64,000 nucleotides of DNA from Sordaria brevicollis (taxonomy: Eukaryota > Ascomycota > Sordariomycetes > Sordariales > Sordariaceae), in the NCBI GenBank assembly GCA_033439795.1, contig JAUTDP010000001.1, positions 1,798,001 to 1,862,000 of the forward strand, in the 5' to 3' direction. The position numbers and the translations under genes are program-made. The notes under the pieces are model-generated. The model was not told the origin of the DNA. It did no database searches and saw only the letters and a list, made by a program, of their open reading frames with translations. Position 1 is the stretch's first letter, and each line of letters begins with the position of its first letter. Shown piece after piece: positions 13,284 to 23,714 of this stretch.

Positions 13284-14560
13284 GTTTCGATATTCTTTTA
13301 GTCTCCATATGTTCTTGTATACAGTGGATTTTGGGATTTTTTTGCAACCTTTTTGAGGGTTCCGCATCGGGGCCCAGCAATGCGGGCCGAGCCGGTAATG
13401 GTGATGATTGATCCTTTGTTACGAACCGAACGCTTTCGATGTTGTGACTCTGACGGGGCTCACTCTTATCCACTTAGACCCATTGCCAAGTTATCTTGTT
13501 CCGTTCAAAAGATGTTTGGCCCCTGTATCTTTGCTTCCTGAACTCGTGGTTAGTCCGCGGCACATGATGTGCGCCTACTTGGGGGTGGACAAAAGGTTCC
13601 CGCCTGGCCAGCCCCAAGTATTTCTACGGCACGTGTGGGAGGTAAATTCACAATTTGGGTTAGGCAATGACATCATCTTATTAACTTTAATATGAGAACC
13701 AGAAGACAAAAAGACCAAGAGAACGACCGTTGAGGGTTAGAAGAAAGCCTCGACGACGCGAGAACTAGGATATAGACTTCATATCCCAAACGCTTCATGT
13801 GGATGAAAAAAACTGGCTCTGTTGAGCGCGGCTGTTCGGAGCTGATATTTGTTGGCAGCCACTTAGGGCGCTTGTCCGTCGAATATGCGTAATGCCCAGG
13901 AGTTTATCTCTCATTTGCCAATTCAAATGGTTACCAACCACTTGTCCTTGACAAACTGAGCCAAGGCCAACTTGAAGCAAGCTGGAAACCCAAAAGGTTG
14001 TGTGTGCCCCCGCATGAACGTGGTGATGAGCGCCTGAAGAGCCCTTATTCGTATGCCGTCAATGCTTCCTTCGATGAGAGGCTGGCTCCAGGGTGATTTG
14101 AACATGCGGCGATCTAGGACACTGGACAGGGGCAACACACCCAGGCACACATCGCCCCTGTTAACAAAAGCTAGCTTGTTTCTGAGGTTATATTTCCAGG
14201 TTTCGACGTGCCGGTATCACGAGGGGAGACCCTACGGACCGTGTCAACGTGTCCCGGCTTTCTGGCCAAGCGCCAGACAAACGACGTCCAAGCGACATGC
14301 AAGCGTCATGTGGGGAAGCCACTAGGATGCCACTAGCAGCCCTAGCTGTATCGAATGGTGATCTTCCATCATGGTGCAGTCAGGAATTCTTTAAGTGGTC
14401 AAGAAGCGAATTTATAAGGCGAAGTCTCATGGCCATGTTCTACTCCCGATATTCTCGAGGCGGTTCTGGTTGCTCCTCAGTGCTTGATTAAGCTTCTTAC
14501 ACCCAAACCTCAAATACCTACCGACCTACTGATAGCGAGCATCGACAACCGCTTTTCACC
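13284..14560. other. Intergenic region, no gene seen
   Basis: Base composition is balanced here. Only short overlapping frames on both strands occur, none with a recognisable domain. The right end presumably holds the promoter and leader of the APP1-like gene. Confidence 0.5.
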
Positions 14561-16096
14561 ATGTCGCTCCCGTCCACATACCGTCGCTCTGAGTCGAGCA
14601 TGCTCGAGCACCAGACTTGGTGCGATCGAGGCTTCGAGCCTACCGAGACGTCACTCGCCAACATGATGAAGGCCCAAGGCCTTGTCCAGAAGTTCAAGGT
14701 TGGCAATCTGCTTTCGTATCTTGGCCGGCTGAATCCTTTACCCATTGGTGTATCCAAACACGATGCGGTCTGGCTATTGGATAATATTGCCTTTCGAGGC
14801 CCCGGCGGTACATGGCAGGGAGAGTTTGTCACCGCGGTGTTCGATGCGCGCGTGTCGACCAAATTTGTCGAAGCTGTAGGCGACATCGCCGAGAAAGTGG
14901 GTCTCTCCAAGGGCGACCAGCAGGAGAAGACAATTGAGGAGCGCATCATTCCTTTCCTCATGGAAGTTTTACCTGGAAGACGTGTCGACATTGTCTATGG
15001 CGAGTCCACCAAGATGCGACTGGGCCCAGGAGGCAGAAACGGAATCAGCAGCGATCTGAAGAAGCTCCCTGATTCGACTGGCGGCACCGTGGTTAAGTCA
15101 GTGGCCACGGTCCCATCTGGTGCTGGAGGACTGCTAAAAATGAATACGTTCTACGCAGAGCCCGAGGGCTGGGCGGTGATTTCTGGTACGTTTATCTTGT
15201 TCGACGGTCACCCAGAGTCGCCCATCTTTCATTCTAACATCTGAGGGTCCAAAACAGATATCGATGATACCATCAAGATCACACAAACCAGTGACCCCGT
15301 GGGAATCCTGCGATCCACGTTTGTGGTAAGTTCACCATCTGATCTCCCTTTCATTGCAAGATGCATGTGGCCAAGCAGATATTGACGACATGTTTCTCCC
15401 GGTGTATAGGCAGAGCCAACCCCGATCGCAGGCATGCCAGAGTTATACTGGCAAGTCAGGGATATGGTGACCCCGTCTGCGCCATGGTTCTATCTGTCGG
15501 CATCCCCATACAACCTCTACCCTTTCCTCCGGGATTTCACACACCGTTACTACCCCCGGGGCCAACTCATATTGCGAGATGCCAGTTGGATGACCATTCC
15601 AGGGTTGCTTTCGAATCTCACGCTTGGGACTCAGAAGTACAAGGTCGATCGTATGAAGAAGCTGTACGAGTGGCTGCCAAAGAGGAAAGTACTCTGCATA
15701 GGAGATTCCACCCAGAGCGACCCTGAAGCATATGGTGAGTTATCGTGAACTGACAAACAGACTGAGTCGATAATACTAGAGGATCGCATGGCTGACACAT
15801 GGAATCTTGATTTTGCAGGCGAGATGTACAGAAAGCATCCAGAGTGGATTAAACTGATTCTCATCCGGAAGGTTACCGACATTGCGGCTGTTGGTACGGA
15901 GACGAAGAACGCGCCCAAGCGGTTCGAGGACGCCTTCAAGGGTGTCCCGAGGTAAGTTGCGCAATCCTTACACCTTCTTTCCTTGGTGTTGTCTATTGAA
16001 TATTGGTCCTAATGTTGCGATACTTGCAGGGAGGTCTGGCACGTCTTTGAGGATCCTGCCGAGTGTCGTGAGCTGATCCAGAAGGTGGTTGTTTAA
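14561..16096 (+). CDS. APP1/DUF2183-type phosphatidate phosphatase-like protein (5 exons, 405 aa)
   Basis: Exons are 14561-15185, 15258-15325, 15410-15734, 15819-15951 and 16030-16096; all junctions are GT-AG and keep the frame. The start ATG has a good context (TTCACCATGT). The protein matches the fungal APP1 catalytic family, Mg-dependent HAD-like phosphatases acting on phosphatidate; yeast App1 works at actin patches. The DxDxT nucleophile motif is D209-I-D-D-T213, created across intron 1. Further family marks are FYAEPEGWAVIS before it, FLSASP-like YLSASPYNLYPFL after it, and the late acidic box GDSTQSDPEAYGEMY. The N-terminal 200 residues are the usual accessory part. The gene looks intact; substrate is inferred from the family only. 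Confidence 0.9.
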
Positions 16097-16508
16097 GGCG
16101 AAGATGTTACCAAGCACTTGTCTTCTAGCTTTTTCTTGAAGGAGTTGTCGATCGGGTTGGGTGATATCAGGCGGCGTGCAAGGTCCAGTGCTTCACTTGA
16201 GTCGTGTGCTTTGGTCGGGTGCATTCAGCATGAGACCTGTTGTGGTACCGTCTCCCGTCGTTGATCTCGCTAGAGCTTCCCGCTGCAGAGGTGGCGGGCA
16301 CGTTGAAGCCACATCTTCTGGTCGGGGGTCATCTTGGGGTTACGAGGATCTGTTATGACTTATGAATGATACGGATACCCATTCTTTTAATGAATAGTCA
16401 ACATTTTACAAAGTGCACCCCTTTTTGTCGATGATTGGATTCCATCCATGTTAATCAGAGGGCGTAGGCACCTTGATGGCTACCTTCTTCTAGGTACGTA
16501 CCGCCATG
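16097..16508. other. 3' region of the APP1-like gene
   Basis: No gene or repeat is recognised between the stop codon and the MITE. It should contain the polyadenylation site; AT-rich stretches near 16,350-16,410 fit that. Confidence 0.4.
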
Positions 16509-16777
16509 TACACTCCAATACTGGTTTGTTTGTTAGCTCGATACCTCGGGTCGATGGCTCCAGGCGTTTAGATTCCTTACGGATAGGTTTTGTTCATAAA
16601 TTGAGCTATAATTGTATTTTGATTATACCCTTCAAGAAAGCCCCTATACTATATCAACTTTTCGTAATGTATTTTACCAAAGCAATTAATTATATTATCC
16701 TATTATCACGAGGTTTCGTTCAAGTCCAGTTACCTATAGAAGTACCGCACTAACAATCTAACCAGTATTGGAGTGTA
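16509..16777. mobile_element. MITE, about 265 bp, with 26-bp terminal inverted repeats and TA flanks
   Basis: The left end TACACTCCAATACTGGTTTG (16,509 on) is repeated inverted at 16,752-16,777, with 24 of 26 positions matching. If the flanking TA on each side is the target duplication, the element proper is 16,511-16,775 and starts CACTCC. A TA target and a small AT-rich non-coding interior fit a Tc1/mariner- or pogo-derived MITE. It lies about 350 bp upstream of the GST-like start codon, so it may supply promoter or leader sequence. Confidence 0.8.
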
Positions 16778-17132
16778 CGACAATGGCTGAGCTCCACCGA
16801 ACAGGCGTGTGCGGGGAAATGCAAGCCTAGATTTGCCCCATGTTTCTGTGTTGTCAGGACCGAAAACAGCAGCTCCATTCCTTGGTGAGTACAAGTACGT
16901 CAGTGATTTTGTTTTTATCCGAATGGTCCGCATCACCACCCGTTGCCCTCTCCTATCCGCGGGGCATTGCAGACAATTGACCCGGCTGAGAGCTGTTACA
17001 CCTGTTGCTCTTCTGCTTCCAATATCTTCAACTTCATTCCCACTTCCACTCTCATCCCTTCCTGCTCATCGTGCTTCTTTCATTACCACCACCATTCCTC
17101 CTGCCCTGTCAACCACAGCTGCAAGATTTAAC

Positions 17133-17998
17133 ATGTCGTCCGAAGGTGCGGCAACAAAGCGACAAAAATCCAACAAAGATGTACCATACACCCTTGTCTA
17201 CTGGCCAGAGATTCCCGGCCGTGGTGAGTTCATCCGGCTTGCCCTCGAGGAGGCCGGTGCCGAGTACGTCGACACAGCCAAAGCCGAGGGAGGCATCGAC
17301 GAGCTCATGGCTCACGTAAAGGGGGAGAAACCCGACGACGATACCAACCCTCCCATCTTCGCACCGCCCATCCTCAAGCACGGCGACCTCGTCATCAGCC
17401 AGACGCCCAATATTCTGTTATATCTAGGCCCCCGACTGGGTCTCGTGCCCGGCGCCGATGAGGATCCGGATGCTCTGTACAAGGTTAACGAGCTCGCGCT
17501 TACGGCGCTGGACGGATTGAGCAATGAACCACACGACTGCCATCATCCTATTGCGTCTGAGCTGTATTACGAAGACCAAAAGGAGGAGGCCAAACGGAAG
17601 GCTGAGCATTATGTGAAGACGCGGCTTCCCAAGTTCCTCGGTTACTTCGAAAGGGTATTGAACTCCAAGGCCAGCGGCGAAGGCCCCTATCTCTACGCAG
17701 GAAAGCTTTCATATGCCGATTTGGTCCTCTTCCAGGTAAGTTTTTCGTCTTTTTCATGATCACCATAGTTGGTCTTCGCATCATGGCTTACATGAAAAAG
17801 TGTCTGGATGGCCTCAAGTTCATGTTCCCCAAGGCTATGGCGAAGCTGGACAAGGAGGGTAAACACTCAAAGCTATTTGAGCTGTACGATGCTATCAAGC
17901 AGAGACCGAAGATCAAGGAGTATTTGGAGGGCCCTCGTCGGCAGAAGTACAGCAGTGGCCTTTACCGGTACTATGAGGAGTTCGACATTGAAGGCTGA
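17133..17998 (+). CDS. Glutathione S-transferase-like protein (2 exons, 266 aa)
   Basis: Exons are 17133-17735 and 17801-17998 with a 65-nt intron; a branch-point-like GCTTAC lies shortly before the acceptor. The N-terminal thioredoxin-like GST domain is seen in YTLVYWPEIPGRGEFIRLAL (residues about 17-36) and the glutathione-site segment SQTPNILLYL. The helical C-terminal domain includes NEPHDCHHPI, characteristic of a fungal GST group, and YADLVLFQCLDGLKFMFP across the splice site. The expected role is glutathione conjugation or peroxide detoxification in the cytosol; the substrate is unknown. An in-frame ATG at 16,923 would add 70 residues rich in R, S and T with no D or E, resembling a mitochondrial presequence, so the true start is uncertain. 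KRQK at residues 9-12 is a weak basic patch. Confidence 0.88.
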
Positions 17999-18565
17999 GT
18001 GTGCAGGGCGATGTTCACTGCGGGCCGTTGGTATAACGGGTGTCCCAAGTCGCCCGCTCATGGTGGCGGGTGTCACGAATCCTGAACTAGAATCAACAAT
18101 GAGACAATGCCCTGCGGTTCCTTTTAACCCGGAGCCTCTGCCTTGGCGAATATTCAGGGTCTTGGGGTCCCAGGTTGTTCCCTGAGCGATAGCCGTCATA
18201 ACAGCTTCTCTGTCGTCTATGCCCCTGTGTCGATCCGTTCGCAGATGGGCTGGGGTAGTCCATGCGGCAAGGTCATGATGATGACGCTATGATATATGCA
18301 TTCCAAACACTTTTGAGGGGTGCAGTCTGCCAATATCACTGCCCTTCGTCTGTGTTTCCGATTTCTCATTTGACAACTCGTCTCCCTGCAGAATTTCTTC
18401 CAGGACTCAATGCTTCCCCGTGTCGCTCATCGTTACATCTGCTCAGGTAGAATTCAACAGAACCTGGTACTGGGTGCTTCTTACACACATTGTTTGTTAA
18501 GCCTTCGGAAAGCAAGACAATCAGATCATTGTCAGTTTCACTACGCGAAGGCGTCCCAGCACACA
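17999..18565. other. Intergenic region, no gene seen
   Basis: Spacer between the GST-like and cupin genes. It holds the GST 3' end and presumably the cupin promoter. No domain-bearing frame is seen. Confidence 0.5.
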
Positions 18566-19116
18566 ATGACTCCATTTCCGACGCCCAGTAGCGACCCTCC
18601 CAAACATGAAATGCAATATTTTCCAGACATGACAACGGCTTTGCCGTCAGAGTCTGGCGAGTTCCGCCGTGTTTTGTGGACAGGACTCTATTCCCAGCTC
18701 GTACTGATGACTATCCCCGTGGATGGGGATATCGGAGAAGAGGTGAGTACCTCGCAACCCGACTTTGTCATTTTCTCAAATGCTAATTCATGATTCAGAT
18801 CCATACGAGAGACCAGATTCTGACCTTCACATCGGGTGTAGGCCTCGCCCAGGTCGGGGGCAAGGAACAAAAGGTCAAGGCAGGCGACATGGTCATTGTA
18901 CCCGCGGGGACAAAGCATCAGTTCCTCAACCAGGGACCGACACCTCTGATTCTTTATACCGTCTACGCACCCGCAGAGCATAAGCCCACGTCAGTACACA
19001 AGACCAAGGAACAGGGCGAGAAGGAAGAGGAGGAAGGCATTGATGTGCCGCCGGAGTGGAGCCAAAGGAGCAGGAGGCAGAATATTGAGGAAGGCTGGGT
19101 GAAGGCTGAGGAGTGA
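18566..19116 (+). CDS. Small cupin-domain protein (2 exons, 164 aa)
   Basis: Exons are 18566-18742 and 18799-19116, with a 56-nt phase-0 intron. The protein is one cupin barrel. Motif 1 is E-x-IHTRDQILTFTSG (H61, D64, Q65), the form typical of cupins whose second metal ligand is not the usual HxH. Motif 2 is VPAGTKHQFLNQG with P94, H99 and N103. The segment VYAPAEHKPTSVHKTKEQG after the barrel is shared with widespread bacterial and fungal cupin_2 proteins, and a charged Glu/Lys tail follows. A metal-binding enzyme or sugar-binding role is possible; the actual reaction is unknown. No signal peptide is seen, so it is probably cytosolic. Confidence 0.87.
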
Positions 19117-19390
19117 GTCGTGACCTGGGGTTTGTTCTTGCCGTTGTTGATGTTAACCCTTCCACATCCGCCCCTTCCTTCCTGATGCCGTCGGTCGTGG
19201 CTTCCGAGACATCTTCCGATTCTCGGCGGAGCAATTGAGTTTTCAAATTTGGTTTAGCCACCATGGTATGACCTGTTCTGTTCTGGCTCGGTAGTCTCGT
19301 AGTGACTGAAGCTCTCTCTGTTTCGTCGTCCTGCCCATTTCCTTTCCACCCGTTCCTCATCGTTGTCTTGCCGCTATCTTGTTCCCAGGC

Positions 19391-19581
19391 CTCGTTCATC
19401 GGCAATGCATCGTTGGCTGACGTTGTCTCGTTCATTGATGTTGTTTCGCTCATCCAACATGATTTCGTCCCTCGCCGCCATTCTTCTCCAAGTCCGTTGA
19501 TCGACATTGTCTCGTTCATCCGGCGTTCCTTCATCAGTCTTCTCCAAGCTCGTTAATTAACGTTGTCTCGTTCATCCGACG
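19391..19581. repeat. Degenerate minisatellite, unit around TTGTCTCGTTCATC
   Basis: Imperfect copies of a CGTTGTCTCGTTCATC-like unit occur near 19,391, 19,421, 19,440, 19,505 and 19,561, separated by variable spacers. They lie between the cupin stop and the acidic orphan ORF. The repeats may be part of the orphan's leader. Confidence 0.5.
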
Positions 19582-19630
19582 TTACCTGTGTCCATAACCA
19601 GAAGCCCGGCTCTTGCTCTTTTGTAGCATC

Positions 19631-20491
19631 ATGAAGCAATCAACACTCAACGGGGCTTTGAATCGGCCCGGACCAGCCGTAGCTCCTCCAGCAGCGACTT
19701 CGAAACGTCGGCAAGATAAACAATACAAACCTATCCACCCCTCGTATCGGTTTAAGATAACCAAATACTTAATTCCGCCCCCTAATCTTGCCCAACCGGA
19801 AAATGATCTCGGACCCATCCAGAGATATTCGACGATAATCACAGCCGAGTTTCCGAGCCAGAGGACGATCACGATCCTATGCCCGAACAGACACCAGACG
19901 ATGATCGAAACCGAATTTCCGAGTCTGAAGATGAACTCGGTACCGACTCTTAAGTCAAACCATGTTTCACCATATCATCATCCAAAGCCAAAAAGAAGGA
20001 TCACAGGATTCAAAAACACTGACTCCGACGACGAACTCTCATTCATTCCTATTAGAATGACCCACGCGGTCATTCCAGATTCAGAGGATGAAGATGATGA
20101 CGGAGCCATCCAGGATTCAGTGGATGGCCACGAAGCCGAGGACGACTTGGATGAAATCATCCCGGGTTCAGAGGATACCAACGAAGATGCAGACGATCCC
20201 AATGAGATCAACCCGGATTCGGGATCTACTGCCGGCATATCTGGAAGAAAACGCACACGTTCAATAATAAGCCTGGACGACCAAGATAGAATGGAAGAAG
20301 AAATAAGCCTAGATGACCAAGATGGAATAGAAGATGAAAATTGGTACTACCTCATAATGATGGAGAATGCACCAACCGAGTGGTCCACGGATCTATTATC
20401 CAGAACTTGGGAATTTCTGGAAGCTGATCCTAGATATCGCAACGCTAATAGACCTCTCACTACTGAAAGAGGGGCCACAATCTTTATATAA
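19631..20491 (+). CDS. Hypothetical acidic, low-complexity protein (286 aa, single exon)
   Basis: I do not recognise a family. The ATG at 19,631 is the first in frame. The N-terminal third is basic (SKRRQDK, HPKPKRRITG). Residues from about 125 to 230 are strongly acidic with three related blocks, VIPDSEDEDDD, EIIPGSEDTNED and EINPDSG, and two copies of ISLDDQD. The C-terminal 50 residues are more ordered and contain several Trp (WYYLIM, EWSTDL, RTWEFLE). Hydrophobic pairs followed by acidic runs resemble SUMO-interaction motifs, which is inference only. A basic then acidic layout suggests a nuclear protein. It could also be a chance or decaying frame; an intron could extend it past the stop. 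Confidence 0.45.
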   Translation: MKQSTLNGALNRPGPAVAPPAATSKRRQDKQYKPIHPSYRFKITKYLIPPPNLAQPENDLGPIQRYSTIITAEFPSQRTITILCPNRHQTMIETEFPSLKMNSVPTLKSNHVSPYHHPKPKRRITGFKNTDSDDELSFIPIRMTHAVIPDSEDEDDDGAIQDSVDGHEAEDDLDEIIPGSEDTNEDADDPNEINPDSGSTAGISGRKRTRSIISLDDQDRMEEEISLDDQDGIEDENWYYLIMMENAPTEWSTDLLSRTWEFLEADPRYRNANRPLTTERGATIFI

Positions 20492-21352
20492 GAACTTGGG
20501 ACGAGGTGGTAGCGCAAGCCTGTTAGCTACGTTAGCGTTGATAGATTAACGAAATACGTCTTGTAGTCGACGTAACAATATCTCTTTTTGACAATATAGA
20601 TAGCCTACATTTTCCACGCCCGTTCCTGCTATAACTACGACAGTCAGACTCAGAGGAACTAATGGCTCGCCTGTAAAGAACACTTTCCTCTTGGTAAGTC
20701 CTCGAATTCTCGTTGAGGAGGGAGCAATGTAACGGGTCGCAAAGCTGTGGGCGATAATACCTCTACGCTTGACATACACTATAGTTAGCAAGTCATTCAA
20801 CCAAGCCATCTTCGCCATTGAACTGTGAGTTATAACTTTAATATTCCCTCACTATAATTACTTGTGAAGCTCACGACTTTTCTTTGTTCAACTTCCTACG
20901 ACCACTCAGTTTAGTATGTGAATGGACTTTCCAAGCCTCTTTTACGTAACTCTAGCAAGGTCGGTTACAGGTCGCTGCTCGATAATAACCCGCGGCCTCA
21001 TGCAGAGCGGAAGAGCCATCTCTACGACAATTCGCTCTAACGTTCTTTCCCGTTGTTAAAAGATTTTATTCATCGCAAAAAGCAACTGATATCAAGTGGG
21101 CGTCGATTGCTACCTCCACTCGATTGGCCTTCCAGCTTCCGTCCGATAAGACACGGCCATGGCCGAGCCATTCAAGAGCAGATCTCGCAATGGCAATCCC
21201 AAAATGCCTGCGAAACCTGGTATTACGCTGAATATCACTGTCGTAGACATTTGGCATTTGGCATTTTATCTATCTAACATCATCTCCCTATCTAGATTAC
21301 CACCTTAGCATGAGAATGGGTCTAACCGCTTTAGGATTCCATTTCCCAAGTG
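20492..21352. other. Intergenic region, no gene supported
   Basis: Mixed composition with somewhat raised AT content. Short frames occur on both strands, including 90 codons on the minus strand at 20,546-20,818, but none has a recognisable motif. Confidence 0.4.
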
Positions 21353-21739
21353 ATGCAGATGAGTGACAACGGCATCTTCCACTTCGAAGCAACCACCCAA
21401 ACCGCCACATACTACGACACTTCAATGCCTGAGTCGGTTTCTAGACTTGAACCGCCGACCCGACCCGAGTCAATAGACCAAATCCGAATATCTCACTGGC
21501 CCGATACCTGTCTCAAGTCCTGCGATCGCTGTCTTATCTTACGGCCCTCGGCTCGCACAGTGGCGCTCCGTGTTTCAATCTGCGAGGGAATGTTCGACAT
21601 CATCTTTTTCGTTCCCGGAGAAGCCATCCTTGACTGGCTGGATAACCAGTTACCAATCTCGGAGTCGGAGGACGGGAGGGGAAGCAAAATCCAGAGTCTC
21701 GGTACCTATCCTATCCTATCCTATCCTTCCATTCCCTAG
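21353..21739 (+). CDS. Possible hypothetical protein (128 aa), doubtful
   Basis: This frame starts at an ATG and has balanced amino-acid use, with one ordered-looking stretch (VALRVSICEGMFDIIFFVPG). It ends inside a short CTATC repeat (21,705-21,726). I know no family for it. It may be an exon of a larger gene, a relic, or chance. Confidence 0.25.
   Translation: MQMSDNGIFHFEATTQTATYYDTSMPESVSRLEPPTRPESIDQIRISHWPDTCLKSCDRCLILRPSARTVALRVSICEGMFDIIFFVPGEAILDWLDNQLPISESEDGRGSKIQSLGTYPILSYPSIP
21705..21726. repeat. CTATC pentanucleotide microsatellite
   Basis: About four to five tandem CTATC/CTATCC units. It overlaps the end of the doubtful frame that starts at 21,353. Confidence 0.8.
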
Positions 21740-22038
21740 ATCTGCAAGCATGGCTGCTATCTAGCATTATGCCTTCCCGCTGCCATTCAGGTGCGGGGAT
21801 CAACCGTGTCAATATGTGTGGTTCATTGAAAATGATGCGTACGCCGTCAAGAAGAAATAAGTATTGGCTCATGGACCGCCGTCTGGTTTGGTCTCCTGAC
21901 TTTGGTTGAACGACGTGAGCCTCCACTCTTTGAGTTCAAGTCCTACGGTATACCAACCTCAAACTTTGAACCTTGAACTTGGTTGGGGGGCTAGTGTATC
22001 TACAGCCGCCAGATCCCATCTTTCCTTGACGCCAAAAT

Positions 22039-23714
22039 ATGTCAGAAACAACGCCCTCCAGGGCCGCCGGCACCTTGGAGCCTCATCCAGATGAGACAAC
22101 CTCACTGATTAGGAAGCCTCCATCACTCCAGTCTTCCAGCACCCAAGTCGAAGAATCCGAGTCGTTCATTCTACCCGAGTACAAGCTATGGATGTGCGAG
22201 CTCTGGCTTCTCACCAAGAATGCCATCCCCGTTATATTCGCCTATACGCTCCAAAATTCGCTCCAGACCGGCTCTATCCTCATAGTCGGCCGTCTGAGTC
22301 CGGAAGCCCTAGCTACGGCTGCCTTCTCGTACATGTTCGCCATGTCCACGGCCTGGCTGATCGCTCTAGGCGGTTCAACGGCTCTAGACACTCTCGCATC
22401 AAGCAGCTACACCGGCTCGTCCAACAAGCATGATCTCGGCATCCTGCTCCAGCGCGGACTAGCAGTCCTGTCTGCCTTGTACGGCGTCGTGGCTTTGATA
22501 TGGACTTTTTCGGAGCCTTTGTTCCGGCTGCTTGGCCAGGAAGAGTACATTTGCGTACAAAGCGCCACGTTCCTTCGACGCCTGATACCCGGCGGCTTGG
22601 GTTATATCTGGTTTGAGTGCATGAAAAAGTTCTTGCAGGCTCAAGGTAAGTGTTTTTTTTTCATCACTTTACCCCCCCTGCTTGTCTCGTTAATAACGGC
22701 CACTAACCCATTTTCTTTCAAATAGAGGTCTACCGGCCCGGCACTTACGTTCTCCTCATCACCTCCCCACTCAATGCGGCTCTCAGCTACCTCTTCATCC
22801 ACAAATTCGGTTTCGGCCTGATGGGCGCCCCACTCGCCACGGGCATCTCATACTGGTGCTCTTTCTTCCTGCTCGTCGCCTACGCCACCTTTGTCCGCGG
22901 CCACGAATGCTGGGGCGGCCTCTCTCCACGTCGAGGATTCTCCAACATCGGCCCCTTCTTTCGTCTCGCGCTGCTGGGCATCATCCACGTCGGCACCGAG
23001 TGGTGGGCGTTTGAAATTGTCGCTTTGGCTGCTGGGCGACTGGGCACCATTGCCTTGGCTGCGCAGTCCGTGATCATGACTGCTGATCAGATCATCAACA
23101 CGATTCCCTTTGGCTTGGGCGTGGCTGCTAGTTCGAGAGTGGGCAACCTGTTGGGAGCGCGCAAGGTCAAGGAGGCCAGCAGGGCGTCGCATTGCGCTGT
23201 TGTACTGAGTATTGTTGCCGGAGCGCTGATATTGACAGTCTTGATGGCCGTGAAGAACGTGTTTGGACGGCTGTTTAATGATGATGAAAGGGTCATCAAG
23301 CTGGTGGCGGATGTGATGCCGTTTGTGGCGCTGTTCCAGATTGCCGATGGCTTAAATGGATCGTGCGGAGGCGTGTTAAGGGGAACGGGAAGGCAGTGGG
23401 TGGGCGCCGCGGTAAATCTGCTCAGTTACTACGGTGGTGCGCTTCCCATGGGCATCTATCTCGCCTTCCATGGATGGGGTCTCCGTGGGTTGTGGATAGG
23501 CCAATGTGTGGCTTTGTATTTGGTCGGTATCCTCGAGTGGTTGATTGTTGGTATGAGTAACTGGGAGAATGAAGTCAAGAGAGCACTGTCTCGGCTGGAT
23601 GATGGAGGGTTTGGGGAGAGTGGTGCTCATGCGTATGCTTATGGAGCTATCGGGGAGGGCCAGGTCGATGATGCAGTCGGAGGGAGGCATCGACGAGGAA
23701 GTGAGTCGGTGTGA
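22039..23714 (+). CDS. MATE-family multidrug/metabolite efflux transporter (2 exons, 531 aa)
   Basis: Exons are 22039-22645 and 22726-23714, joined across a split Glu codon by an 80-nt intron. The protein has two MatE repeats, about 12 membrane segments. First-half marks are NAIPVIFAYTLQNSLQTGSI and GRLSPEALATAAF; second-half marks are GTIALAAQSVIMTADQI, PFGLGVAASSRVGNLLGA and the late GTGRQWVGAAVNL. It resembles the yeast Erc1 group, H+ or Na+ antiporters exporting drugs or metabolites. An acidic dileucine signal, ETTSLI, sits at residues 19-24, which in fungi often directs proteins to the vacuole. Substrate is unknown. The C-terminal 60 residues are hydrophilic. The gene appears intact. Confidence 0.93.
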
